A DNA stretch of 64,000 bases from Chitinophaga niastensis (GTDB lineage: Bacteria; Bacteroidota; Bacteroidia; Chitinophagales; Chitinophagaceae). Positions within the stretch are counted from its first letter, which is position 1, and each line of letters begins with the position of its first letter. This document shows, piece after piece, positions 26,012 through 35,047 of this stretch. The stretch covers positions 186,001-250,000 of the forward strand of contig NZ_PYAW01000006.1 in the NCBI RefSeq assembly GCF_003014755.1. The letters run 5' to 3'. The notes beneath the pieces are model-generated. The model saw nothing but the letters and a program-made list of their open reading frames with translations, was not told the origin of the DNA and searched no databases. The position numbers and the translations under genes are program-made.

Positions 26012-26776
26012 TTATTTATGCTGTATTAGTTGTATGCCGGGCGCATTGATGCCACTTTCTCCTGCAATTCCTTTCAGGTAAATAGTAAAAACATTTTTGG
26101 CGGTAAGCGCTACAACAGGTATTTCCAGTATGGTTTTTACCTTAGTGCCATCTTTTGTTTTTACCTTTAGCTTATAACTACCACTGCTGATGGTTTTGAA
26201 TTTTGCCAGGTCTGCTGTAATGGGCGAGGCGGCAATATACGCTGTGGAGGCCGTTGTCAGGGTTAGACTATCAGTGCCTTTATAAATAACAATATCCACC
26301 GCAGGCATGTTGGGAGACAAGTGAAGAAAACGTACATTGGCTTTGCCATCAACCGGAACGGACAGGTCATCTTCCAGTAAAACGTATTTCACCTTTGGTG
26401 CACCTGTTTTAGGTAAGGTATCGTAAGCTATCAATGAATAATTTTTGTTAGCCTTCAATGTAAGTTTGTCTTCAGCAATAACTGAAGCGGGATCAACTAC
26501 CAGCTTAAAAGTATTAACATCGGAGGCTACAGACAGGTAAGGTGTACCTGGTGCGCCAGTATGACTGGCATAAGCAACTTTTTGAGATACTTTTTTCCCG
26601 GCTACAAATACATCAAACGCAGCAACTTTAGGTGCAGCATGTATAATAGCGAGATTAGCGGATGGAGGAGCTGTTTGTTCCTTATCGTTTTTTTTACAGG
26701 ACGTAAATACTATCATGGCTGCTGCCAGGAACAATAGGCTACTATTGAGCACAATACCTCTTTTCATAATTTTCAT
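26012..26776 (-). CDS. DUF4397 lipoprotein
   Basis: A lipoprotein: MKIMKRG, hydrophobic stretch, then the lipobox-like VFTSC followed by KKND. The mature part has the DUF4397 pattern: LAIIHAAPKVAAFDVFVAGKKVS, a second related unit NVRFLHLSPNMPAVDIVIYKG, and a C-terminal NVFTIYLKGIAGESG, consistent with two Ig-like beta-sandwich units. The start was set at 26776 (26767 also possible) because the longer frame begins with a basic tail unlike a signal peptide. It is the last gene of the minus-strand TonB/DUF4249 set. Function unknown; surface or periplasmic. Confidence 0.85.
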   Translation of the reverse strand: MKIMKRGIVLNSSLLFLAAAMIVFTSCKKNDKEQTAPPSANLAIIHAAPKVAAFDVFVAGKKVSQKVAYASHTGAPGTPYLSVASDVNTFKLVVDPASVIAEDKLTLKANKNYSLIAYDTLPKTGAPKVKYVLLEDDLSVPVDGKANVRFLHLSPNMPAVDIVIYKGTDSLTLTTASTAYIAASPITADLAKFKTISSGSYKLKVKTKDGTKVKTILEIPVVALTAKNVFTIYLKGIAGESGINAPGIQLIQHK

Positions 26777-26825
26777 TTTATAGTATTTGTTTGGTGATTT
26801 TTTTAAATATATGGATGTCATCTGC

Positions 26826-27008
26826 TTACATCTTTCCTGATGCCGGAAAAGAGATTTTCTTTTTAGCAAATGTTTTCCTGTTTACATAGTATCCCGTTAA
26901 TGCTTGTGTGGATAGCGCAGCACCAGCTTCCACCTTTATTAACTGCGCGCGTAATGGAGCGTAAATAAATACGCTGCATAACAGCAATAGAAGTTTACTT
27001 ATTTCCAT
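26826..27008 (-). CDS. Small secreted protein, 60 aa
   Basis: An ATG-started frame with a good signal peptide (MEISKLLLLLCSVFIYAPLRAQ) and a short basic remainder ending in KKKISFPASGKM. No family recognised. It lies between DUF4397 and DUF4249 on the same strand and would be co-transcribed. The signal peptide argues for a real gene; the short length leaves doubt. Confidence 0.4.
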   Translation of the reverse strand: MEISKLLLLLCSVFIYAPLRAQLIKVEAGAALSTQALTGYYVNRKTFAKKKISFPASGKM

Positions 27009-27138
27009 GTTAACCTTTAGTCGTGGATTATTTATAACACGCTATTGATTATAAAACACGAAAAGATTGAAAACCCCTACGCTGAACTTTTTATTGGAAG
27101 AATAATTAGCTGGAGAAGATCACCATCAGTGACCAGAT

Positions 27139-28212
27139 TTAAAAGGTATCAAAATAATAGGTCAGCTGATTTTTGTATACCCCTCCTAATATTCCGAGGC
27201 CATTAGTGATATTTCCTGACGGGGTAACTGAATGACTGGAGGGAAGTGTGCCGAAATCTATTTTATTTTTTTCGTATTGAAAGAGATAGTCATAATAACC
27301 CCTGCTTACAGATTTTACCATAAACAATACGCTACCTTGCATCATGGTATTATCGGATGTGAAATATTGGGTATTAACAGATACGGTTGTTCTGTATGCC
27401 TCCCCGTCGAAACTGGCATCCGACAGGAATATTCTGTGAAATGAATCCCCGTTATAATTGATAGCACTATTATCTGTTAGCATATCCCGGTTAAACATAT
27501 TTAACCTGATGAATGTATTTGTAGGGATCGTATCTTTTAACAAAGGCAGTGGATATTGGTCCTTTAGGCGGTCGTAGAGGGCTTTTCCGTCCGGGGTGTC
27601 ATAGTTGTAAGTGATGTTCTGCCAGGTAAAATGCCGGTATATTTTAACGACCTGTTTCAACGCTTCTATAATGTAAAAATCTTCTTCGCCGGGTACATCA
27701 TTAATAGTAAAATTGAATGTTAACACAGGCTGATCAGTGTACATTTCCCGTAGGGTATCTACTTCCGTGATCGTAAATGCAGCCGGGATATGTGTGGTAG
27801 CCTTCACTGCTTCCAGGTCAGGCTGACTTATATCAATTGTATATGTTTGGTCAGCTATGATTTTTTGCGGATAAGAGTAAATGCTGGTTGGCCCATTGGA
27901 ATACTCAGGAGAAGCATTAAAGGGCAACAGCCAGAAATGGCCCAGCGCATCCTGTAGATGAACACTGGCATTTGTTATCTTTTCAAAATTAATAGTGCTG
28001 CCATTTTCTATCAGTGTACTCTTCCCGACAGGTATTTTAATAGTATCTCCGGCTGTTAACTCTGCCAGTATAACGAGTTTATTGGTTAAATGCGTGGAAG
28101 GGGTATAGGTCTTTTTACATGCGGTGCATTGTAACATACCTGCTATCATGAACAGCCACCAGGATAGTCCTGTTGATTGTTTGTATCTGTATTTAAGAAA
28201 GGGTACGTACAT
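27139..28212 (-). CDS. DUF4249 lipoprotein
   Basis: A 357-aa protein with hydrophobic start and lipobox region LQCTACKK, then the DUF4249 layout: KLVILAELTAGDTIKIPVGKS at the start and SVRL-like NASVHLQDALG strands, with an FTIND and EDFYIIEAL middle. DUF4249 proteins are regularly encoded immediately after STN-type TonB receptors in Bacteroidota, as here with a 10-base gap, and presumably act as an accessory surface lipoprotein for that receptor. The ligand is unknown. Confidence 0.88.
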   Translation of the reverse strand: MYVPFLKYRYKQSTGLSWWLFMIAGMLQCTACKKTYTPSTHLTNKLVILAELTAGDTIKIPVGKSTLIENGSTINFEKITNASVHLQDALGHFWLLPFNASPEYSNGPTSIYSYPQKIIADQTYTIDISQPDLEAVKATTHIPAAFTITEVDTLREMYTDQPVLTFNFTINDVPGEEDFYIIEALKQVVKIYRHFTWQNITYNYDTPDGKALYDRLKDQYPLPLLKDTIPTNTFIRLNMFNRDMLTDNSAINYNGDSFHRIFLSDASFDGEAYRTTVSVNTQYFTSDNTMMQGSVLFMVKSVSRGYYDYLFQYEKNKIDFGTLPSSHSVTPSGNITNGLGILGGVYKNQLTYYFDTF

Positions 28213-28222
28213 AATATCTTAC

Positions 28223-30799
28223 TTAAAAATTGATCGTGTATGATAGAAAAGGGGATACGCCAAACAGCTTATTCTTTGACAGGACTACATTGAATTTTCC
28301 ATCTATTGAAGCCTGCAGGTCGTAGTTATATTTACTGGCAGACCCTAATAAATTATAGATACCAGCAGTGAACTTATGCTGCCATCTCTTTTTTGTTGTT
28401 AAATAATAATTGGCGGCTATATCCATTCGGTAATAAGGTAATGTGCGGAACTGGTTTAGTGCCGAATTGTAGTATATGAACCGATACGTTTGTACCGGGT
28501 CTTCAGGATCAATAATGTGCTGGGAATTGTCGAAATCGGGATAGATCTTTTCCGGCATCGTAAATACATCACCTGATGAAATACTACCTGCTGCAGAAAT
28601 ATCCCAGTTTTTATTTGGTTTGTACGCAACAGCTAAGTTTACCACATGTCGCCTGTCATATTTGTAAGGAAATTTTCTGCCGTTGTTGAGGTCATCAAAC
28701 TGGCGCCAGTTCCATGATAACGTGTAAGACAGTGTAAACAGCCACTTGCGCAGCTTCTTTTCTGTAAGTAGTTCCAGCCCATAGCTCCACCCTTTGCCGG
28801 TAAGGATATTTTCTTCCCAGGTAGAATCATTGGAAAAAATATTTCCACCATCTACATAGTTGGTAATATTGTACATTTTCTTCCAATACACTTCAGCAGA
28901 CACTGTTGTGTTGGTTTTATCCTTGTAGGTATAACCAACACTTGCAGAGGTGCTTTCTTCCGGCTTCAGCAACCGGGTACTGGGCACCCACACCATATTG
29001 TTCATGCCCAGAAAAGGATTGTTGAGCAGGTGGAGGTATTGGGTAAGCTTATTGTAAGCAACGTAAAATTGCTGCGTTGCATTAATTTTGTAAGCCGCAA
29101 AAAATCGTGGCTGGAAAGAGCTGAAGTGATAATCCCTGAACTTATAGGTAGTAAAATGAATGCCGGGCCGTATTAATAAACGATGATTAATATTGATTTC
29201 GTTTTCATAATAAAGCGTGTAATCCATGAAGGGCAGGGGTGTTATCGCCTTGAAATCGCCTATATCTTCCTGGAATTCTTTAGATATATCTATACTAAAA
29301 GGTTTGATTTTAGTATAAGCAGCTTTAGCACCAAAATTGAATTTGATATTATTATTAGCGTATACTTCGAACTGCGTTTTGAGATTGTAATGCGCTATGG
29401 ATGAATAAGTGCTATAAACACGGTTTGCTACAGGGAAGCTGGTAGAATCATCATATATCGTATACTGAAATCCTGCCAGGTTATTATAATGACTTAGATT
29501 AAAGGAGGTATTAACAAATGAACGTGGCCCCAGTACATGATTCCAGCCTAATGATGCCAGCTTATTACCCCATTTCTGAAGGTTGTTATTGTAATCTTCT
29601 TTAACACTTATACGGTCGTTTCCGTTATAAATGTTCAGCATCAGCTTATTATTATTATTTAGTAAATGGGTAATCTTAAAATGAAAATCGTAAAAGCGCG
29701 TACTAAAGCTTTCCTGGTCCAGCTTTAACCTGGGGCTCATCCAGTTGTGCCGGAAGGAGACCATTACAGCCGTTTTATTTTTTATTAATGGGCCTTCAAT
29801 GGTCGCTGATCCTGCCAGGAAGCCCAGGTTGGCTTCGCCTTTCCATTGAGACATATTTCCGTCTTTCGTATATACATCTGTTACAGAAGATATTAGTCCT
29901 CCGAAGCGGGAGGGGAAATCTGATTTGTAAAACATCATGGATTTGAAAGATGTTTTATTAACGATGGAGAGCGCCCCCAGCAGATGTGTAGGATTAAACA
30001 CCTCGTTGCCATCCAGTAAAAACAAATTCTGATCCGGATTTCCGCCCCTTACTAACACGCCATCTGTAGATTCCTGTATATTTATAACACCCGGTTGGAG
30101 ATCCCGGGAGCGCACGGGATCGTTTTCACCAATGAGATTATTGTTAGCCTCATATTCATCTGTTCTGATATTGGCACCTGTGCCTTTTTTCAGGCTGTTG
30201 CCGGCAGTAACGATTATTTCCTGTACAATACCATTAAGTGAAAGCGGGATGTCTGTTCTCGTATTGCCGGATAGCTTTACGTCCACTGTTTTTGTAGTAT
30301 ATCCTATATATGAAACAAGCAAAGTATGATTGCCTGCTGTCAATGGTAATGAGAAATAGCCATAGGTATTGGTAATAGTTCCTTTTCCGGTTGCAGACTC
30401 CCGTATGGTGGCATTAATTAAGGGTTCTTTACTTCCATCTTCTTTAATAAAACCATATAAAGCATATACAGGCTGTGGGGAAGTGCCGTTTGCACGAACG
30501 ATAATGAGTTTATTATTTATTTCCACCGCTTTGACTTCCTGGTTCACCAGTAGTTGCCGTAACAGATCCGCTACGGTAGCTTCTTTTCCGTTGAGTGTAA
30601 TTACTTTCTTTATTTCAAGGAAAGTGGAAGAATATTCCACATCGATGCCACCCTGTTTTGCAAGGTCCTCCAGGAATTCCCGTATGCTACCTTTTTTAAG
30701 AGAAGGGTGAAACGGACGGGAAAGAATACTGGTATCCTGTGCTTTTACCTGTGTGGCCACCAGCATAATAAGCACTGCTATCATTGTTACTCTTCTCAT
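28223..30799 (-). CDS. STN-domain TonB-dependent receptor (FecA-like)
   Basis: An 858-aa receptor. In order: signal peptide ending VKAQ, secretin/TonB short N-terminal (STN) domain (residues 35-105: GSIREFLEDLAKQGGIDVEYSS and VNQEVKAVEINNKLIIVR), carboxypeptidase-regulatory domain (115-200), plug (about 210-320, LLDGNEVFNPTHLLGALS), then barrel. The STN domain is the signalling module that contacts FecR in the inner membrane. With the ECF sigma, FecR and DUF4249 genes this forms a complete cell-surface signalling unit. The barrel gives no clue to the ligand; no SusD is present, so a glycan substrate is less likely than a peptide or chelate. Confidence 0.93.
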   Translation of the reverse strand: MRRVTMIAVLIMLVATQVKAQDTSILSRPFHPSLKKGSIREFLEDLAKQGGIDVEYSSTFLEIKKVITLNGKEATVADLLRQLLVNQEVKAVEINNKLIIVRANGTSPQPVYALYGFIKEDGSKEPLINATIRESATGKGTITNTYGYFSLPLTAGNHTLLVSYIGYTTKTVDVKLSGNTRTDIPLSLNGIVQEIIVTAGNSLKKGTGANIRTDEYEANNNLIGENDPVRSRDLQPGVINIQESTDGVLVRGGNPDQNLFLLDGNEVFNPTHLLGALSIVNKTSFKSMMFYKSDFPSRFGGLISSVTDVYTKDGNMSQWKGEANLGFLAGSATIEGPLIKNKTAVMVSFRHNWMSPRLKLDQESFSTRFYDFHFKITHLLNNNNKLMLNIYNGNDRISVKEDYNNNLQKWGNKLASLGWNHVLGPRSFVNTSFNLSHYNNLAGFQYTIYDDSTSFPVANRVYSTYSSIAHYNLKTQFEVYANNNIKFNFGAKAAYTKIKPFSIDISKEFQEDIGDFKAITPLPFMDYTLYYENEININHRLLIRPGIHFTTYKFRDYHFSSFQPRFFAAYKINATQQFYVAYNKLTQYLHLLNNPFLGMNNMVWVPSTRLLKPEESTSASVGYTYKDKTNTTVSAEVYWKKMYNITNYVDGGNIFSNDSTWEENILTGKGWSYGLELLTEKKLRKWLFTLSYTLSWNWRQFDDLNNGRKFPYKYDRRHVVNLAVAYKPNKNWDISAAGSISSGDVFTMPEKIYPDFDNSQHIIDPEDPVQTYRFIYYNSALNQFRTLPYYRMDIAANYYLTTKKRWQHKFTAGIYNLLGSASKYNYDLQASIDGKFNVVLSKNKLFGVSPFLSYTINF

Positions 30800-30877
30800 T
30801 CAGGTATCCGCCATAAGCCGCTGCGTATTTTTTTAATGTTTATTTAAGATGCGCGCTAAATTATTATGCCTGTTTAT

Positions 30878-31864
30878 TCAGGGACGATATAGTATAATAC
30901 GCTGATGCTCCTTTTTGATACCAAGCCCGGTGGTGAGTTTTATTTCCTCCAGTGCTTCTTCCAGTGGCTGATGTACAAAACGGACATTTATGCGCAACTG
31001 TGACTGTACATCTTTTACTTCATCTGATAAAACAATATTTACGTGGTAATAATCGCTTAGTTTATTTACCACCTCCTGCAGTAAGGTGTTTCTGAATTCC
31101 AGGATACCCGTTTGCCAGGACTGGTCATTAGCATCAGTAACATTCCCTTCTGTAAATTGTTTACCGGATAATGTGGCTGTTTGCCCTGCAGAAAGGATAA
31201 TGTGGTGCTGCCTGTTGTTTTTTTCTGCAAACATCACTTTCCCGCTGGATACAGTTATTTTGTCTGTTGATGCAGCTGTATTTACAAAAAAGGAGGTTCC
31301 CAGCACTTCCACCATCGCAAGGGGAGTACTAATACGGAAAGGAGCGGCGGCCCGGGCGGCTACTTCAAAAAATCCTTCCCCTTCAAGGCTTATTAAGCGC
31401 TCTTTTGTATCAAAGGAACGGGGATAGCTAAGCATGGTACCTTTGCGTAAATGCACCAGGGTACCATCCGGTAGTACCACCTGCTGATTATCATACCTGG
31501 CAGAAAGATGTTGTATGGCAGCCGGGCCGTACATGCGCTGAAACCCCCAGGCCACCATAGCAATAATGGTGATAACAGCAGCAGCAGCCCCGAGTTTTTT
31601 CCAGGTATGCATGTTAAAGATCCTGCCAGAGGTATGTATCCTGGTATTTATCTTAGTCCAGGCCTGCTGTATGTCGAACATTTTGTTGGTCAGCAGCATG
31701 TCGCTGTTCTGCCATATGCTTTGATAGGCAGCATATTCCTCCTGGTTCACCGGATCTGCCATCAGCCATTCCTGGAGACAGGCATTTTCTTCCGCTGAGG
31801 CTTCGTGATTTAGATGTTTCCCTATAATATTGGCTATATGTATATCAGGTTCCATAAATGTCAT
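30878..31864 (-). CDS. FecR-family anti-sigma / sigma regulator
   Basis: A 328-aa single-pass protein: N-terminal cytoplasmic region (residues 1-80, HEASAEENACLQEWL), transmembrane helix (about 88-106, LGAAAAVITIIAMVAWGF), periplasmic FecR domain (NQQVVLPDGTLVHLRKGTMLSYP to about residue 220) and a C-terminal DUF4974-like/STN-interacting domain ending TTGLGIKKEHQRIILYRP. It should hold the adjacent ECF sigma inactive until the receptor signals. It begins 39 bases after the sigma gene on the same strand. Confidence 0.92.
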   Translation of the reverse strand: MTFMEPDIHIANIIGKHLNHEASAEENACLQEWLMADPVNQEEYAAYQSIWQNSDMLLTNKMFDIQQAWTKINTRIHTSGRIFNMHTWKKLGAAAAVITIIAMVAWGFQRMYGPAAIQHLSARYDNQQVVLPDGTLVHLRKGTMLSYPRSFDTKERLISLEGEGFFEVAARAAAPFRISTPLAMVEVLGTSFFVNTAASTDKITVSSGKVMFAEKNNRQHHIILSAGQTATLSGKQFTEGNVTDANDQSWQTGILEFRNTLLQEVVNKLSDYYHVNIVLSDEVKDVQSQLRINVRFVHQPLEEALEEIKLTTGLGIKKEHQRIILYRP

Positions 31865-31903
31865 ACTGTTTGAATAACGCAGAAAAGAGGAATCACCTCT
31901 ATT

Positions 31904-32455
31904 CTACCAGTTTATAAGAGCAAAAATTTCCAGTAACATCCAAAAATGAATGCTTTTAGCGAATGCGCGCAGCATTTTAAGTGCCTTACCTATTTGATTT
32001 TCTACCGTTTTAATGGATATTCCCTGACTGGTGGCTATTTGCTGGTAGCTGAGCTTACTTACACGGCTCATGATAAAAACATCCCTGCATTTTGGCGGCA
32101 GGGTGCTGATAGCATTGTTTAATGCAGCCCTGTAATCCACCTCTTTGATCACTTCCCCGGAAAACAGGAGCTGTTCTTCCACTACGTCCTCGTCAGTGAG
32201 CGCAACAACCGGATGTTTGCCTGCTTTCCGTAAATAGGTAAGACTGTTGTTGCGTACGGCGGTAAACAAGTAATACCTGATGCCATCTGCGCGGATTATA
32301 TTTTCCCCGTTTTCCCATATCTTCATGAAAACTTCCTGTACAATGTCCTCACTGGCCTGTTCTGATTTCACGAACGTTAAGGCATAATTACAAAGCGGAT
32401 TGTAATGCTGTTCAAAGATGATGTGAAATTGTTCGTATAGCGTGTTTTTGCGCAA
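31904..32455 (-). CDS. ECF RNA polymerase sigma factor (FecI-like)
   Basis: A 183-aa ECF sigma: region 2 (FEQHYNPLCNYALTFVKSEQASEDIVQEVFMKIWEN) near residues 13-50 and region 4 (LPPKCRDVFIMSRVSKLSYQQIATSQGISIKTVENQIGKALKML) near 125-168. The usual position of the start is occupied by TTG (32455); no ATG, and no earlier start, fits the frame, so the gene probably uses TTG. It would drive the downstream FecR/receptor genes. It starts 36 bases after the GH10 stop, so it may also be read from that gene's transcript. Confidence 0.88.
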   Translation of the reverse strand: MRKNTLYEQFHIIFEQHYNPLCNYALTFVKSEQASEDIVQEVFMKIWENGENIIRADGIRYYLFTAVRNNSLTYLRKAGKHPVVALTDEDVVEEQLLFSGEVIKEVDYRAALNNAISTLPPKCRDVFIMSRVSKLSYQQIATSQGISIKTVENQIGKALKMLRAFAKSIHFWMLLEIFALINW

Positions 32456-32490
32456 GCAGTGTATTTTTATAATATTATGGTTGCAATGAC

Positions 32491-34293
32491 CTACCGGGAT
32501 CCTTTTAATTGAGAGAGCAGGGCATAATATGCTTCTTTAGGCTGCGATCTTTCATCGAATGGTAATCCATTTCCGTAGTTTACTTTTCCGGTTTCATTAT
32601 CGCGCCACCCCAGCGAGGAGTATCGATCGGTGAAGCCCCATGTACTGAAACCTGAACATTTCGGGTTGGCCATACAAACAGCAAGAATGGCTTTATAATA
32701 CGCCGCCTGCCTGGATAATAACGGCGCTGTTTCCGTTCCATGGAGGCTAACATCCATTTCAGATACCCGTACTTCCAGTCCTAAGTCAGTGAATTTTTTC
32801 ATGGTGCGCGCCAGTGCGTCAGGAGTTACAGGTGTTTTACCTTTTCCCATATCTTCATGCACCTGAAAAGCGATACCATGTATAGGAACATGGCGTTTTT
32901 GTAATCTTTTTACCAATCGATATAAAACATTGCATTTATTATCAGGATCAGTTTCATCCAGTTCTTCTACGCCATACTCATTGATATAGAGTTTTGCAGC
33001 AGGATCGATGTTATGCACCAGGTTAAAGGCAATATCTATGTATTCTTCTCCCATAGCCTTAAACCATGGAGAAGAGCCTCTGAGGCCTGCATTTTCATCC
33101 ATGTTTAAATCACGGACAGGTTCATTTACAACATCCCATTCTGTAATCTTTCCTTTGTAGTGTGAGGTTACTGTTATTATATGATCTCTGAATATTGCTG
33201 TTATTTTCGCCGGATCATTTTCCATGGCACTTACCCATTGAGGTATTGCCTCATGCCAGGCAAGTGTATGTCCATGCACCGCTATTTTATTTTGCCTGGC
33301 AAAATCTACTATAGCATCTGCTTCTGCAAAGGCGTAGATATTGGGTTGCGGATGAATGAACTGAAATTTCATATCATTTTCCGGTGTCACCATGCTATAT
33401 TGGCTGGCCACTGTTCTGGCATAAAGGGTGTCAGTCATCAGCGGGTTTACAGCAACTGCGGTACCTATGTGTATGGGTCTTGGCAGTAGATTGGCAGTAG
33501 AACGAAGCGTATTGGACAACGCAGATATTGTACAGATTTTATTATCTACTACTTCTACTTTACTTAATAAGTTAACAGGCTTTACTACCAGTGCATTGAG
33601 CAGGAAACTGCTGCCTGCTTCAGCCTCCGCACCAAAATATATTTTCCCTTCCCCAAAAATGTTATAGGTATCTTCGAAATTACCGGCAAAAATATTGTTG
33701 ACATACCATTCAATTTTATTGCCACTTCTTTTTATGGCAAGTTGTACATTTTGTAAACTACCAATAAAGGCTGCTGTTTTAGGTATGATGGAGGTACCGT
33801 CATGGATGATCAGCTGAAGTAATTGGTTTTTTATGCCGATAGCAATTGATTTACCTTCCTGTTTCCATTCGTCATATATATCCGGGAGTTGACCGCAAAA
33901 ATAAATAAGCGCTCCTTTTTCTGATGGCGGAGTAACGGTAGCGACCAGTAAAAAATCACCCTGCACCTTTAAATAGGGGCCCTGAAGATTATAAGGGGGA
34001 TTTTTTGTTAGTGGTTCCTTTTCCTGTTCAATGGCAGTTTCGCCGGGAACCCTTATTTTAGGGACAATACCCCTGTTTAAAGCCTGAATAAGGATGCCTT
34101 CGGGCTTTACGGTAGCTCCTGAAAAATGTTGCCAGTCATGACCGTTAATCAGATCAGTAAAGGGGATGTCATCTTTATAAAAATTATCTGCATTGCCATA
34201 GCTTTGTTTTTTACATCCAAATGAAATGGTGAAGAGCAAAAAAGTTGTCAGCAATATAATCTTTAGGTTTTTTCCAGCACAGAAATTAGACAT
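32491..34293 (-). CDS. GH10 endo-1,4-beta-xylanase with N-terminal lectin-like domain
   Basis: A secreted lipoprotein-type enzyme (FTISFGCKK lipobox). The first 280 residues after the signal contain beta-sandwich sequence of the concanavalin/LamG type (ILIQALNRGIV, VQLAIKRSGNKIEWYVNNIFAG). The GH10 domain follows from about residue 275, with ENDMKFQFIHP, HGHTLAWHEAIPQWV, the acid/base Glu in WDVVNEP (about residue 388) and the nucleophile Glu in VRVSEMDVS (about 511). GH10 retaining enzymes cut the xylan backbone. ATG 34293 was chosen over the upstream frame because it places a standard signal sequence at the start. The next gene is the ECF sigma, so xylan-related regulation is conceivable. 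Confidence 0.9.
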   Translation of the reverse strand: MSNFCAGKNLKIILLTTFLLFTISFGCKKQSYGNADNFYKDDIPFTDLINGHDWQHFSGATVKPEGILIQALNRGIVPKIRVPGETAIEQEKEPLTKNPPYNLQGPYLKVQGDFLLVATVTPPSEKGALIYFCGQLPDIYDEWKQEGKSIAIGIKNQLLQLIIHDGTSIIPKTAAFIGSLQNVQLAIKRSGNKIEWYVNNIFAGNFEDTYNIFGEGKIYFGAEAEAGSSFLLNALVVKPVNLLSKVEVVDNKICTISALSNTLRSTANLLPRPIHIGTAVAVNPLMTDTLYARTVASQYSMVTPENDMKFQFIHPQPNIYAFAEADAIVDFARQNKIAVHGHTLAWHEAIPQWVSAMENDPAKITAIFRDHIITVTSHYKGKITEWDVVNEPVRDLNMDENAGLRGSSPWFKAMGEEYIDIAFNLVHNIDPAAKLYINEYGVEELDETDPDNKCNVLYRLVKRLQKRHVPIHGIAFQVHEDMGKGKTPVTPDALARTMKKFTDLGLEVRVSEMDVSLHGTETAPLLSRQAAYYKAILAVCMANPKCSGFSTWGFTDRYSSLGWRDNETGKVNYGNGLPFDERSQPKEAYYALLSQLKGSR

Positions 34294-34565
34294 AGTACAG
34301 CTTCTTAGTAAGGTTTTGAGGAGAAAGCAACCTGATGTTAACAGCCTCCGCTTTATGTATTTATATTTAGCCATGCTACCTGGCTAAATATTGCCTTCTT
34401 ATCATCAAAACGCAGAAATCGGAAAAACCCCTACTCCTTTAAAATATTCTTAACAGATGTTTAACCAGTTATTATTCACCTGAACATGTCTGAATAAGGC
34501 TCATAACAGCGATGCTTACAATTGAACCCGAAAGATGAAAAACTCATTTTCGCAAAACTATTCCT

Positions 34566-34573
34566 TACTTTTG
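34566..34573 (+). promoter_or_regulatory. -7 box (TACTTTTG) before thioredoxin/ApbE operon
   Basis: TACTTTTG matches TAnnTTTG and lies 34 bases before the ATG of the first gene. No clear TTTG element was found at the expected distance, so this is a half-site call. Confidence 0.45.
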
Positions 34574-34607
34574 CCAGGTAACCATGCTAACAATAATCCA
34601 TTAAAAC

Positions 34608-35042
34608 ATGTACAGATATATACTGTTAATGTTAGCATGCGTAGTATTGTCTTGTGAACCTGTCCATGCACAGGTAATCAATAATCCCGTTATTGCCTTT
34701 GATCAGGCGCAGCAAACGGGAAAGAAAATACTACTGATATTCTCCGGTTCCGACTGGTGTATTCCCTGTATACGATTTCATAAAAAGATACTTTCCGACA
34801 GCACTTTTCAACATTTTGCCAGTGAATACCTGGTATTGCTGGAAGCAGATTTCCCACAACACAAAAAGATACCGGAGCCACTTCGCTCACAATATGATGT
34901 TCTTGCAGAACAATTCAACCCCGATGGCGAGTTTCCACAGGTAGTATTATTAAGTCCGGAAAAAAAGCTGATAGCGAAAGTACCTTTTGATCAACAAACA
35001 CCAGCAGCATTTATTACAGCCGTGAGCGCGCTCCTAAAATAG
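34608..35042 (+). CDS. Secreted thioredoxin-like protein
   Basis: A 144-aa exported thioredoxin-fold protein. The signal sequence ends near CEPVHAQ, and the redox motif WCIPC sits in SGSDWCIPCIRFHKKIL (about residues 47-51), followed by the cis-Pro region FPQVVLLSPEKKLI. First gene of a tight operon (6-base gap to ApbE). In related operons a thioredoxin-like protein sits with ApbE and DUF4266/DUF3570 genes, so a role in supplying or removing electrons, or in protecting Cys residues of the DUF4266 partner, is a reasonable inference. Confidence 0.85.
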   Translation: MYRYILLMLACVVLSCEPVHAQVINNPVIAFDQAQQTGKKILLIFSGSDWCIPCIRFHKKILSDSTFQHFASEYLVLLEADFPQHKKIPEPLRSQYDVLAEQFNPDGEFPQVVLLSPEKKLIAKVPFDQQTPAAFITAVSALLK

Positions 35043-35047
35043 CACAT

